Assembly (NCBI RefSeq): GCF_018362775.1
Contig: NZ_JAGYXY010000004.1
Location: 233,630-297,629 of the forward strand
DNA from: Alistipes montrealensis
GTDB taxonomy: Bacteria > Bacteroidota > Bacteroidia > Bacteroidales > Rikenellaceae
Length of the DNA: 64,000 bases
Direction: 5' to 3'
Under the pieces are notes generated by a model. The model saw only the letters and a program-made list of their open reading frames with translations. It did no database searches and had not been told where the DNA came from. Below are positions 33,605 through 42,683 of the stretch, piece after piece. The translations under genes were made by a program, and so were the position numbers. Position 1 is the first letter of the stretch, and the number at the start of each line of letters is the position of its first letter.

Positions 33605-34981
33605 TTATTGCAGGTGCAAAACGAGCCGGTCGAGGCCGAAGAAACACTCCGTGAAACCGGTTGCCGGGGCGATGGCCTCTATCGTCAGCGTATTTTCGCC
33701 TTTGCGGATATGCCCGCTTCCGAGCGGAACCTCCCGGGTGATGAGTTCAGGGGCATAGAGCGCTATGGCGGGCGCCAGTTCCTTGCCGTTCAGGCAGATG
33801 CGGAATGTTCCGTAGTCTTTGGCGAGCGAGCAGATGCCTTCGAACCGGGCTGCGGTTTCCACGGCGGATTCGAAGCCGAGCGTGAGCATGGAGCCTACGG
33901 GGGCGTTGTGCCAGAAAAGCTGCGTATTCTGGCTCCACAGTCCGTTGGTGCGGTATTGGCCGTAGGCCTTGCCGCCCGTGCATCCGCGGATTTCGAGGTC
34001 TTCGCCTTCGATCCCGGCCGTCAGGACGGGAGGAACCAACTGGCTGCGACGCAGGACGACCGGCCGGCGCACTCCGGCTGTGTCGGGTGCGATTTTGCAG
34101 ACGCCGCCCGGACGCATGTACCACATCGTTGCCGGGGCATAGTTCATGCGTGCTTCCTGCCAGTGCCACAACTCCATGTCGAAACGCAGCGAGCGCGAGA
34201 AGGGAATGGCGTCGAGCATGCGGTAGCGGCTGTTGACCGTGTATCCGATGCCGAGGTTACCGTCGCCGGCAGGCATGGCGATAAACGGATGTCCGGTGAA
34301 AACTTCGGGCCTGCACCAGGCATAACCGTAGTAATCCTCCGTTCCTGTTCCGAAATGCGACGGGAATGTCTCGCCGTCGACGTAAATTTTCTCATCTCCT
34401 TCGCCCCACCAGCCGTTTACCGTGTTGTAAAGCGTCAGGCAGTCGCCCACATAACGGCCTTCGCCGGAGAGTTCGGTGTAGACGATGTCCCGGGGCGCCG
34501 ATTTGCCGTTCGCTCCTGTTTTTACATCGGTGTATTGATGCCATGCGGCTCCGAAATGGAGGCTGCGGCGGTCCCATTTCCAAGGAGCGTGGACGATTCC
34601 GCCCTCCAGCGTTACCTCCTGCGTGCCGAAGTTGCGGAACGATACTTCGCACTCTTTTTCGAACGGCATGACCCAGTATGCCTTCATCGTGCCCTGTTCG
34701 TCGGTTTCGGTGAAGAACGTATCGTTGTGCATCGGCTTATAGCCGATGCCGAAGAATTCGCCGACCGGAATCCATACGGTTTGTTCGCCGTCGAAGCGAA
34801 TGCTCATGACGGTCGACCGAAGCGCCTGGGGCAGGTCCTGCGCTTCGAGGCGGAGTGTGATTTCGCGGATGGCACGCGTTCCGCGGATGGTCGGTCCGGC
34901 CGTCTGGTCGGGTGCAAGGGTCGCTTTCAGCCGGACGAAGCCCGGTTTCGGGGAGCCGTTTGCTGCCTTTTTAGTCGCAGT
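33605..34981 (-). pseudogene. GH172/DUF2961-family protein lacking its N-terminus
   Basis: About 458 codons of an open frame matching the DUF2961 (GH172) family: DLPQALRSTVMSIRFDGEQT, GEFFGIGY, GWWGEGDEKIYVDGETFPSH, FGTGTEDYYGYAWCRPEVF and a C-terminal beta domain ending CFFGLDRLVLHLQ. The first in-frame ATG (34807) falls in the middle of conserved family sequence, and similarity continues upstream to about 34980 with no start codon or signal peptide. Then the frame turns into the antisense of RhaT. So the 5' end and its promoter are gone. GH172 enzymes act on fructosides and related glycans. The intact gene was probably divergent from rhaT. An assembly misjoin would look the same. Confidence 0.75.
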
Positions 34982-35431
34982 CAGCGTTTTTCGGGCGTTT
35001 TCGGGGCGCCTTTGCAGCAGCAGGCGCTCGCCGCCGGAACCGATTCGGTATATACGTCCAATGCCGTCTGGAGCATTGCGCTGACCGCCGGATGCCTTGT
35101 GAATGCGGGTTACTGCATTTATCTGCTGCGGAGCCGGAAAACAGGGGCGTTGTACCGTTGCGGGCGGTGGGCAAACTGGTGCTGGGCCGCTTTGGCCGGG
35201 GTGCTCTGGTATGTGAGCATGATGTTTTACGGCATGGGCGGCAGTTTCCTCGGCGATGCCGGAACGTCGGTCGGCTGGGCGTTGATGCAGTCGCTGGCAA
35301 TCCTGACGGGCAACCTCGCCGGGCTTTTCTCGGGCGAATGGCGCGATGCCTCCCCTGCGTCGCGGCGAACGATGTGGCTCGGGCTGTCGTGCCTGCTGGC
35401 CGGGGTTTTTATCGTGGCGTTCAGTAAATAA
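34982..35431 (+). pseudogene. RhaT-like L-rhamnose/H+ symporter, C-terminal fragment
   Basis: About 149 codons matching the last four or five helices of RhaT-type transporters: FSGVFGA, LAAGTDSVYTSNAVWSIALT, GCLVNAGYCIYLL, GVLWYVSMMFYGMGG, WALMQSLAILTGNLAGLF and LSCLLAGVFIVAFS. Full RhaT is about 340 residues, so over half is missing at the N-terminal side. There is no start codon or promoter in the right place; the frame runs open upstream only because it is antisense to GH172. Its 5' break coincides with the 5' break of the GH172 gene. A shorter spacing between GVFGA and LAAG than in E. coli RhaT may mark a second small loss. Confidence 0.7.
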
Positions 35432-35540
35432 ACATGCCGTAGAACCGGCCCGGGGATTTGAGCGGCTTTTCGTGCCCTGTCACGATGCAGGAACCGGCGA
35501 GCAGCATCGGAATAAGCAGTTGAAAGATTCGGGGTCTCAT
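35421..35540 (-). CDS. Very short lipoprotein-like ORF behind GH97
   Basis: 39 residues. MRPRIFQLLIPMLLAGSC is a plausible lipoprotein signal; the rest is basic and ends at a stop inside the 3' end of the RhaT fragment. The ATG overlaps the GH97 stop by four bases (ATGA), so it is well placed for coupled translation. It may be the 5' remnant of a third gene cut by the same rearrangement, or simply chance. No family seen. Confidence 0.35.
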   Translation of the reverse strand: MRPRIFQLLIPMLLAGSCIVTGHEKPLKSPGRFYGMFIY

Positions 35541-37504
35541 TCTACCGGGGTCAGGATTGCCGCCCATCCGCCGCCCGGGGCCATGCGAACGGTGATTTTG
35601 TCGTTTCGTGTCACGTTGCGTTTTCCGACGCGGAAGTCCTGTGCATAGCTGTCGGCATTGACGCCGTCCTCCAGCATCTGCATCCGGTAGCGGCCCTCGC
35701 CGAGGAATCCGAGGTCGAGTTCCAGCGTGCGGTCCGACCAGTCGGTGATCGCACCGATATACCATTTGCCGCCGTTGCGGCGGGCTACGGCGACGTATTC
35801 GCCGGCCGAGGCGTGCAGCGCCGCGGTCTGGTCCCAGACAGTGGGTACGGCAGCGATGAATCTGGTGAATTCGGGCGTGCGCAGGTAGTGCGACGGCGAG
35901 TCGCAGAGCATTTGCAGCGGGCTTTCGAAGATGACGTAGAGCGCCGCCTGGTGGGCGCGTGTGCCCTGGCTCATGGGATGGCTCCAGTTGATCGAGAAAT
36001 CTTGTCGGGTGGCATTCTGTGTCGCTCCGGGGGTGTAGTCCATCGGCCCGGCGACCATGCGTGTAAAGGGCAGTGTGCAGTCGTGTGCCGGTGAAATATC
36101 GGTCGAACATTTGTCATTCTCCATGCCGTAGACGCCTTCGAAGGTCATCGCGTTTGGGTATTTGCGTTGCAGGCCCGCGGGCTTGAACGACCCGTGGAAA
36201 TCGACCAGCAACCGGCGGTCGAAGCAGGCGCGGGCGATCTCTTCGTAGAAACGGACCATCTCCTGGTCGGAACGCTGCATGAAGTCGATTTTGATGCCTT
36301 TGACACCCCAGTCGCGGTAAGTATCCAGTATTCCCTCGAGATCCTTTTTCATCGGGTTCCAAAGGGTCCAGAGGATCACTCCGACGCCTTTTTCATTGCC
36401 GTAACGGATCAACTCCGCGAGGTCGACCTCCCGGCGGGGTTCGCGGATATTGAGCGTGCTGACCGACCAGCCTTCGTCCAGCAGGATGTATTCGATGCCG
36501 TATTTCGCGGCGAAGTCGATGAAATATTTATAGGTTTCGGTGTTGATCCCGGCTTTGAAATCGACGCCGTAAAGGTTCTGCGAATTCCACCAGTCCCACG
36601 AAATCTTACCCGGGCGTATCCATTCCGTGTCGCCTTCGACCGACGGTGAAGCCAGTTGGTAGGAGAGGTAGTTTTCGAGCAGCGAACAGTCGTCGGGGTC
36701 GATGGTCATCAGCCGCCATGGAAACGTCCGCGAAGCGTCGGTGCGGGCAATGTAAGGTGCTTTTTTCAGAAACACCTCGTTGCGGTCCGATCCCTTTTTG
36801 AGGTGGCTTTCGAGTACGACGGGCGGGAATCCGGCGCGGAGTTTCCGCCCCTGGCCTCCGAAAAGGAACATGCAGGGATATTCCTCCAGGTCGGTTTCCG
36901 TAATGACCATGCGTGTACCCTTCGGGGTGGAGAGGCTGACGGGCAGGTAGGCGTATTTCGCCGCCTCGATCTGCGAGAGTTTTACGGGTTGGAAAAATGC
37001 CTCGCAGTGCGAGATGAAGTCGGGATTCGTTTCGTTGGCCCAATAGGCCGTGCAGTCCTCTGCGAAGTTGAATTCGGCGGTCTCCGTCTCCACATCGGCC
37101 GTGCCTTTGCGCATCGTCTCGAAACGGTAGGCCACGCCGTTGTCGTAAACCCGGAACCGTACGGACCAGTCGCCGCGGAACGAGATCAGCAGTTCGTTGC
37201 AGCGGTCGTGCAGTTCCCGGAACTTGGTGGGGACCTCCGCTTCGCTGCGGACATCTATCGCACGTGTCGCGACGCGCCGCACCGCAGGCTTTGTGCCGAA
37301 CTCCTCCGCCCCGGCCAGTTTCAGCCCGATGCGGCTTGCGCCGAGCAGTTGTTCACCTTCGCGCGCAACACTCCATGCGAGCTCGGGCGCGGTCGAAACC
37401 CTCACCGCGATCTTTCCGTCGGGCGAGGTTGCGGTGTACTCTTTGGATGTGGCCGTACCGAGTCCTGTAAGGAGCGCGGAGAGCAGAATAAGTAATTTCT
37501 TCAT
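35537..37504 (-). CDS. Glycoside hydrolase family 97 (alpha-glucosidase/alpha-galactosidase type)
   Basis: 655 residues, typical GH97 length. Signal peptide MKKLLILLSALLTGLGTA, N-terminal beta-sandwich, (beta/alpha)8 barrel with WDWWNSQNLYGVDFKAGINT, EYILLDEGWSVS, GVKGIKIDFMQRSDQEMVRF and the conserved LVDFHGSFKPAGLQRKYPN, then a C-terminal beta domain. The Asp in KIDFMQR lies where retaining GH97 alpha-galactosidases have their nucleophile, so a retaining enzyme is more likely than a SusB-like inverting one; that is inference. Periplasmic. It is divergent from the ROK regulator, which probably controls it. Confidence 0.93.
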   Translation of the reverse strand: MKKLLILLSALLTGLGTATSKEYTATSPDGKIAVRVSTAPELAWSVAREGEQLLGASRIGLKLAGAEEFGTKPAVRRVATRAIDVRSEAEVPTKFRELHDRCNELLISFRGDWSVRFRVYDNGVAYRFETMRKGTADVETETAEFNFAEDCTAYWANETNPDFISHCEAFFQPVKLSQIEAAKYAYLPVSLSTPKGTRMVITETDLEEYPCMFLFGGQGRKLRAGFPPVVLESHLKKGSDRNEVFLKKAPYIARTDASRTFPWRLMTIDPDDCSLLENYLSYQLASPSVEGDTEWIRPGKISWDWWNSQNLYGVDFKAGINTETYKYFIDFAAKYGIEYILLDEGWSVSTLNIREPRREVDLAELIRYGNEKGVGVILWTLWNPMKKDLEGILDTYRDWGVKGIKIDFMQRSDQEMVRFYEEIARACFDRRLLVDFHGSFKPAGLQRKYPNAMTFEGVYGMENDKCSTDISPAHDCTLPFTRMVAGPMDYTPGATQNATRQDFSINWSHPMSQGTRAHQAALYVIFESPLQMLCDSPSHYLRTPEFTRFIAAVPTVWDQTAALHASAGEYVAVARRNGGKWYIGAITDWSDRTLELDLGFLGEGRYRMQMLEDGVNADSYAQDFRVGKRNVTRNDKITVRMAPGGGWAAILTPVE

Positions 37505-37868
37505 GGGTATTTTTTGCGTATTTTACTTCGTTTGGTCGGTGTGTTTTCGTAGTTCGGTGTCGATTGCCGATGAATCGTTTTTTTGTCGGGTGTAAATGTA
37601 GTAATAAATATTGCTATCGATTGAAGTGTTGGTAATAATTTTTATTTATGCAGGTGCTTTGTTGGAAAAAGTTGCTTTTGAAGCCGACTTGTCTTGATGC
37701 CGGATTCGGGGCTGACTGTAAATAATCTGTATGAAAACCGTATGTATGGCAAATATTATTACGAAATTGTCGGTGTGATTGCATTTTCTTTGTTTTGCTT
37801 GGCTTGTTCATGAATTATTTTTACCTTTACCTCTTGAATGAGCGTATAAACGAAAACAAGAATACTAC
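37505..37868. promoter_or_regulatory. AT-rich divergent control region between GH97 and the ROK regulator
   Basis: About 360 bases with clearly lower GC than both flanks and no convincing gene. On the plus strand TACCTTTA (37822-37829) is close to a TAnnTTTG -7 box for the ROK gene. On the minus strand TACATTTA (near 37590) could serve GH97. I see no strong palindrome that would mark an operator. Confidence 0.4.
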
Positions 37869-39074
37869 ATGACCAGTTCGTTCCTGAAAGAGGCCACGGA
37901 GGGCAATAAAAATGCAATCCTCAAGCAGCAGATTATCTGCCAGTATATCTTCGGCGGAGATTCGAGTATTACAGACTTGAGCAAGGCTGTGAACCTCAGT
38001 GTGCCGACCGTTACCAAGTTGATCGGTGAGTTGATCGACGAAGGCTTCGTCCACAATTTCGGCGAGCAGGGGACGGCCGGCGGCCGGCGTCCCAATATCT
38101 ATGGCCTGAACCCTTATGCGGGTTATTTCATCGGCGTCGACATCCGCAAGGATTCGGTGGTGATGGCGGTCGTCAATTTCAAAGGACAGTTGATCGACGA
38201 AACGACGGTCGATTTCCTGATGGACAACGACCCCCATTCGCTCGACCGGCTCTGCGAGGTGATCCAGGATTTCATCCGTACGCACAAGATCGCCACCGAC
38301 AAGGTACTGGCCATCGGTGTCAATATTTCGGGCCGGGTCAATTCCCAGACCGGATACAGTTACAGCTATTTCTTCGTCGAGGAGCAGCCGCTGACGATGC
38401 TGCTCGAAGAGCGCCTGGGCAGTACGGTCTATATCGAGAACGACACCCGTGCGGCTACTTACGGGGAATACATGTACGGTGACGCCCACAACGAGCAGAC
38501 GATGCTCTATATCAATGCCAGTTGGGGCCTGGGCCTGGGCATGATCATCGACGGCAAGATTTTCTACGGCAAGTCGGGCTTCTCGGGCGAATTCGGCCAT
38601 TTTCCGCTGCTCGACAACGAGATCATCTGCCGCTGCGGCAAGCGCGGCTGCCTCGAAACCGGAGCGTCGGGTTCGGCCATGCACCGCATTTTCCTCGAAA
38701 AACTCCGGCAGGGGCGTGTTTCGATGCTCTCCGAGAAGTTCAACAAGGGCGAGGAGATCACACTCAATGACATCCTCGACGCCCTGCAAAAGGAGGACGT
38801 GCTGGCCATCGAGACGCTCGACGCCGTGGGGCATACGCTCGGCAAGGCCATCGCCGGGCTGATCAACATGTTCAATCCCGAAATGATCGTTATCGGCGGT
38901 ACGCTGTCCGTAGCCAAGGAGTACCTGATGCTTCCCGTACGCAACGCCGTCAACAAATATTCGCTGATGCTGGTCAACAAGGATACCCAGATCAAACTCT
39001 CGGCGCTCGGTGAGCGCGCCGGAGTGATGGGAGCCTGCCTGCTGGCCCGGAGCAAGTCGCTCGGCCTGTTCTGA
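37869..39074 (+). CDS. ROK-family transcriptional regulator (NagC/Mlc/XylR-like)
   Basis: 401 residues. N-terminal winged helix (about 15-80) with DLSKAVNLSVPTVTKLIGEL as helix-turn-helix and the GGRRPNIYGLN wing. Then the ROK sugar-kinase-like domain: VLAIGVNISGRVN, the phosphate-binding segment INASWGLGLGMIIDGK, the catalytic-type GFSGEFGH and the zinc motif CRCGKRGCLE. It should bind a sugar or phosphosugar and regulate sugar genes. Its place opposite GH97, across a shared control region, makes that gene, and formerly perhaps the GH172/rhaT genes, likely targets. Confidence 0.92.
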   Translation: MTSSFLKEATEGNKNAILKQQIICQYIFGGDSSITDLSKAVNLSVPTVTKLIGELIDEGFVHNFGEQGTAGGRRPNIYGLNPYAGYFIGVDIRKDSVVMAVVNFKGQLIDETTVDFLMDNDPHSLDRLCEVIQDFIRTHKIATDKVLAIGVNISGRVNSQTGYSYSYFFVEEQPLTMLLEERLGSTVYIENDTRAATYGEYMYGDAHNEQTMLYINASWGLGLGMIIDGKIFYGKSGFSGEFGHFPLLDNEIICRCGKRGCLETGASGSAMHRIFLEKLRQGRVSMLSEKFNKGEEITLNDILDALQKEDVLAIETLDAVGHTLGKAIAGLINMFNPEMIVIGGTLSVAKEYLMLPVRNAVNKYSLMLVNKDTQIKLSALGERAGVMGACLLARSKSLGLF

Positions 39075-39093
39075 TGCGGCGCGCAATGCGATA

Positions 39094-39126
39094 AAACCCC
39101 GGACTTCCTTTCGAAGTCCGGGGTTT
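39094..39126 (+). terminator. Terminator after the ROK gene
   Basis: Perfect 14-base arms AAACCCCGGACTTC (39094-39107) and GAAGTCCGGGGTTT (39113-39126), with a five-base loop, then CTGTTTCC. Confidence 0.85.
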
Positions 39127-39248
39127 CTGTTTCCGGCCGGGAGGCGTGTCGTCCGTCCTGCGGTTATGTACCTGCTCTATTTGTGCCGGAAACTCGTCAA
39201 AATAGGATAAATTGATCTTTACGGTTCCCGATTGTTGATAATCTTTTA

Positions 39249-39256
39249 TATATTTG
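39249..39256 (+). promoter_or_regulatory. -7 box of the V-type ATPase operon
   Basis: TATATTTG fits TAnnTTTG and lies 43 bases before the first start codon. TTG triplets at 39232-39237 are a weak -33 candidate (spacing shorter than usual). Confidence 0.5.
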
Positions 39257-39298
39257 TGTTCGAAAAAGAAAAAACGATAATTAAAACTAAATAACGCT

Positions 39299-39913
39299 AT
39301 GGAAAACAAACTTCAACAGTTGACTCAGAAGCTCTACGACGAGGGGCTGGAGAAAGGCCGTGCCGATGCCGACAAGCTGGTCGCCGACGCCAAGGCCGAA
39401 GCTCAGAAGATCGTCGCCGAAGCCCGCGCCCAGGCCGAAGACATCGTTAAGAAGGCGGAAGCCAAGGCCGAGGATGTCGGGAAAAACACCATGACCGAGA
39501 TTTCGCTGGCCGGCAAACAGGCCGTTGCCAGGATCAAGTCCGAAATTGCGTCGCTCATCATCGCCAAGGCTACGGCCCAGGGCGTGAAGGAGGCCGTCGT
39601 GGATCCGGCGTTCATCAAGGAGATGCTCGTTGCCGTGGCTAAGAACTGGAACGGTTCCGATTCGGGCAAGGTCGAATTGCAGGCCCTGCTGCCCGAGGCC
39701 GAGCGCAAAACGCTCGACGCCGCATTCGAGAAGAGCGCGAAGGAACTGCTCGCCGCCGGCATCGAGGTCGGCTGGTCGAAGGAGGTGAAGACCGGCTTCA
39801 AGGTGGGCGCCAAGGACGGGGGCTACTACATTTCGTTCGCCGATGCCGACATCGAGGCGCTGCTGGGCGAGTACCTGCGCGGCAAGGTGTTCCAATTGTT
39901 GTTTAAGGCGTAA
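39299..39913 (+). CDS. ntpE: V-type ATPase subunit E (peripheral stalk)
   Basis: 204 residues. The first 80 or so form one long Ala/Glu/Lys-rich helix (ADADKLVADAKAEAQKIVAE) that should form the peripheral stalk coiled coil. The C-terminal alpha/beta domain contains DGGYYISFADADIEALLGEY, typical of subunit E. It opens the operon E-DUF2764-A-B-D-I-K. No separate subunit G/H partner for the stalk is visible in the operon. Confidence 0.9.
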   Translation: MENKLQQLTQKLYDEGLEKGRADADKLVADAKAEAQKIVAEARAQAEDIVKKAEAKAEDVGKNTMTEISLAGKQAVARIKSEIASLIIAKATAQGVKEAVVDPAFIKEMLVAVAKNWNGSDSGKVELQALLPEAERKTLDAAFEKSAKELLAAGIEVGWSKEVKTGFKVGAKDGGYYISFADADIEALLGEYLRGKVFQLLFKA

Positions 39914-39916
39914 GGC

Positions 39917-40753
39917 ATGTTTGCAACCGATTATTATTGTCTGGTAGCCTCCCTGAAGGAGTACACGCTCGACGCCGATACCAAAGGCTTCGATGCCCGG
40001 GCCATCATCTCCGAAATTCTGGAGGAGGTGGACCGCGGCGACGCCCGCGAGGTGCGGCTCCTGTACGGCTACTACGACTGTGAGAATATCGCCGCCCTGC
40101 GTGCGGGGCGCTCGGCGCACAATCCGCTGGGCAACTTCACGCGCGAGGAGTTGGAGGAGGAGCTGAAAGCCCCGAAGCGGCTGCCCGAAGCGGTAGCCCG
40201 CGTGGTGAGGGCCTATGCCGATCCTGAGGGCGAGGACGCCGAGACGGTCGATACGTCGCGGCGTTTCGAGAAGGAACTGTTCGGAGCCTACTACGCTGCC
40301 TGCGAAAAGGCCGGGAGCCGTTTCCTGCGTGAATGGTCGGCCTTCGACCTGAACCTGCGCAACGTCTCGGCTGCCGTTACGGCGCGTGCCGCAGGCCGTG
40401 CGGTCGAAGAGGTGGTCGTGGGCGGAGGCGACGTCGCCGAGCAACTGCAGCGCAGTTCGGCGGCCGATTTCGGCCTGCGCGGCGAACTGCCTTACATCGA
40501 CGCGGTGATCGCGGCGGTGAACGACGAGGCGAATCTCGTGGAGAAAGAGCATAAGATCGACCTGATCCGCTGGAACGAAGCCGCGGAACTGGCGACTTTC
40601 GACTATTTCGACATCAACGCCATTCTCTCCTACCTGGTACGGATCAACATCGTTGCCCGCTGGACGCAGCTCGACGCCGCCCGCGGCCGCGAGATGTTCG
40701 CCCGCCTGATGCAGGAGCTGGATGCGAAAGAACTGATCGACCATAAGGAATAG
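39917..40753 (+). CDS. DUF2764-family protein of the V-ATPase operon, possible subunit C/d equivalent
   Basis: 278 residues, mainly helical. MFATDYYCLVASLKEYTLDA opens it as in DUF2764 proteins, which occur in V-type ATPase operons of Bacteroidota and relatives. It starts 3 bases behind subunit E. Bacterial V-ATPases need a central-stalk socket (subunit C/d), and no such gene is in this operon, so position and helical make-up suggest this protein plays that part. The segment FDLNLRNVSAAVTARAAGRA and the later YFDINAILSYLVRINIVARW recall the helix-rich repeats of subunit C. That equivalence is an inference from context and shape. Confidence 0.8.
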   Translation: MFATDYYCLVASLKEYTLDADTKGFDARAIISEILEEVDRGDAREVRLLYGYYDCENIAALRAGRSAHNPLGNFTREELEEELKAPKRLPEAVARVVRAYADPEGEDAETVDTSRRFEKELFGAYYAACEKAGSRFLREWSAFDLNLRNVSAAVTARAAGRAVEEVVVGGGDVAEQLQRSSAADFGLRGELPYIDAVIAAVNDEANLVEKEHKIDLIRWNEAAELATFDYFDINAILSYLVRINIVARWTQLDAARGREMFARLMQELDAKELIDHKE

Positions 40754-40799
40754 TCCGGAAAAGCGCCAGCGCTCCGGAGAAGCCTTTCCTAAGGGAAGG
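40754..40799 (+). promoter_or_regulatory. Two hairpins in the gap before subunit A
   Basis: A 163-base gap inside the operon. It opens with a compound hairpin (TCCGG/CCGGA enclosing AGCGC/GCGCT, 40754-40778), followed by a second (CCTT..AAGG, 40783-40799). Neither has a T-tract, so they look more like mRNA processing or stability elements than terminators. Confidence 0.4.
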
Positions 40800-40916
40800 A
40801 CTCCGGGCGGGACCGGGCCTGTACATGACGCCGGAGACGGCTGCAATGGCCTTCTGCGTGGCATGGACCCGGACGAAAGGAATTGCGAAGAAAAAGTAAA
40901 TAACATAAAAATACCA

Positions 40917-42671
40917 ATGAAAACTACAGGACGTGTAAACGGTATCATCTCCAACATCGTGATCGTCAAGGCCGACGGACCCGTGGGCCAGAATGAGATC
41001 TGCTATGTCTGGACAGGCGATACCAAAATGATGGCCGAGGTCATCAAGGTCATAGGCGACGCGGCCTATGTCCAGGTTTTTGACAGCACCCGCGGTCTGA
41101 AGATCGGCGACAAGGTCGAGTTCGAGGGACACATGCTCGAAGCGACGCTGGCCCCGGGCCTTCTGTCGCGCAACTACGACGGTCTTCAGAACGACCTCGA
41201 AAAGATGGACGGTCTGTTCATCGCCCGCGGTTCGATCACTGAACCGATCGACTACAATGCCGAGTGGGAGTTCTCGCCGCTGGCCAAGGCGGGCGATAAA
41301 GTCACCGCCGCCTCGTGGCTGGGCGAAGTGAAGGAGCAGTGGGTGATGCACAAGATCATGGTTCCTTTCACGATGACCGGCAGCTATACGGTCAAGAGCG
41401 TCGCCAAGGCCGGCAAATACAAGGTTGCAGACACCATCGCCGTCATTACCGACGCCGAGGGTAAGGACCACGACGTGACGATGGTCCAGAAGTGGCCCGT
41501 GAAGCAGGCCGTACGCTGCTATACCGAGAAACCCCGTCCGTCGCGCGTCATGGAGACCGGCGTGCGCCCGATCGACACCTTCAACCCGATGGCCGAAGGC
41601 GGTACGGGCTTTATCCCGGGGCCGTTCGGCGCCGGTAAAACCGTGCTCCAGCACGCCATTTCCAAGCAGGCCGACGCCGACGTGATCATCATGGTCGCCT
41701 GCGGCGAGCGCGCCAACGAGGTGGTGGAAATTTTCAAGGAGTTCCCCGAACTGATCGACCCGCATACGGGCCATACGCTCATGGAGCGCACGATCATCAT
41801 CTGTAACACCTCCAACATGCCCGTTGCCGCGCGTGAGGCATCGGTTTATACGGGTATGACCATCGGCGAGTACTACCGCTCGATGGGCCTCAAGGTGCTG
41901 GTTATGGCCGACTCGACATCGCGCTGGGCGCAGGCGCTGCGTGAGATGTCGAACCGCCTGGAGGAGCTTCCCGGACAGGATGCCTTCCCGATGGACCTTT
42001 CGGCGATCATTTCGAACTTCTACTCGCGTGCGGGCCTGGTGAAGCTCGTCGGCGGCCAGACCGGCTCGGTGACGTTCCTCGGTACGGTGTCGCCTGCGGG
42101 CGGTAACCTCAAGGAGCCGGTTACCGAATCGACCAAAAAGGCTGCTCGCTGTTTCTACGCCCTTTCGCAGGGCCGTGCCGACTCGAAGCGTTACCCGGCC
42201 ATCGACCCGTTGGAGTCCTATTCGAAATACCTCGAATACCCCGAAATCCGCGAATACCTCGACGACCATATCGAGAAGGACTGGGTGGACCTCGTCTATG
42301 CGGGCAAGACCATCGTGCAGCGCGGCAAGGAGGCCAACGACCAGATCAACATCCTGGGCGACGACGGCGTTCCCGTGGAGTACCACGAACGGTTCTGGAA
42401 ATCGGAGCTGATCGACTTCGTCATCCTGCAGCAGGACGCCTTCGACGCCATCGACGCCAACTGCCCGATGGAGCGCCAGCAGATGATGTACAAAATGGTC
42501 CTCGGCATCTGCAACCAGGATTTTGCGTTCGCCGACTTCGAGGCCTGCTCGCAGTTCTTCAAGGGGCTCATCAACCTCTTCCGCCAGATGAACTACTCGG
42601 AGTGGAAGTCGGAGAAGTTCGAGGGTTACCGGAAGCAGATCGAGCAGTATGTGAGTGAACAATCCAAATAA
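40917..42671 (+). CDS. ntpA: V-type ATPase catalytic subunit A
   Basis: 584 residues. N-terminal barrel (TTGRVNGIISNIVIVKADGP), the A-subunit-specific non-homologous insert around residues 110-180, Walker A GPFGAGKT at about 235-242, catalytic Glu in ACGERANEVVEIFKEFPEL, and the VMADSTSRWAQALREMSNRL block. It hydrolyses or makes ATP in the A3B3 head. The start at 40917 fits the domain better than the in-frame ATG at 40863, which would add a charged tail. Confidence 0.97.
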   Translation: MKTTGRVNGIISNIVIVKADGPVGQNEICYVWTGDTKMMAEVIKVIGDAAYVQVFDSTRGLKIGDKVEFEGHMLEATLAPGLLSRNYDGLQNDLEKMDGLFIARGSITEPIDYNAEWEFSPLAKAGDKVTAASWLGEVKEQWVMHKIMVPFTMTGSYTVKSVAKAGKYKVADTIAVITDAEGKDHDVTMVQKWPVKQAVRCYTEKPRPSRVMETGVRPIDTFNPMAEGGTGFIPGPFGAGKTVLQHAISKQADADVIIMVACGERANEVVEIFKEFPELIDPHTGHTLMERTIIICNTSNMPVAAREASVYTGMTIGEYYRSMGLKVLVMADSTSRWAQALREMSNRLEELPGQDAFPMDLSAIISNFYSRAGLVKLVGGQTGSVTFLGTVSPAGGNLKEPVTESTKKAARCFYALSQGRADSKRYPAIDPLESYSKYLEYPEIREYLDDHIEKDWVDLVYAGKTIVQRGKEANDQINILGDDGVPVEYHERFWKSELIDFVILQQDAFDAIDANCPMERQQMMYKMVLGICNQDFAFADFEACSQFFKGLINLFRQMNYSEWKSEKFEGYRKQIEQYVSEQSK

Positions 42672-42683
42672 GCGGGAGAAATT

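Noticed and set aside
33482..34981. Reading the RhaT fragment as a 649-residue protein starting at 33482
   Set aside because: Everything before about 34982 is antisense to the GH172 frame and resembles no transporter. Only the last 149 codons match RhaT.
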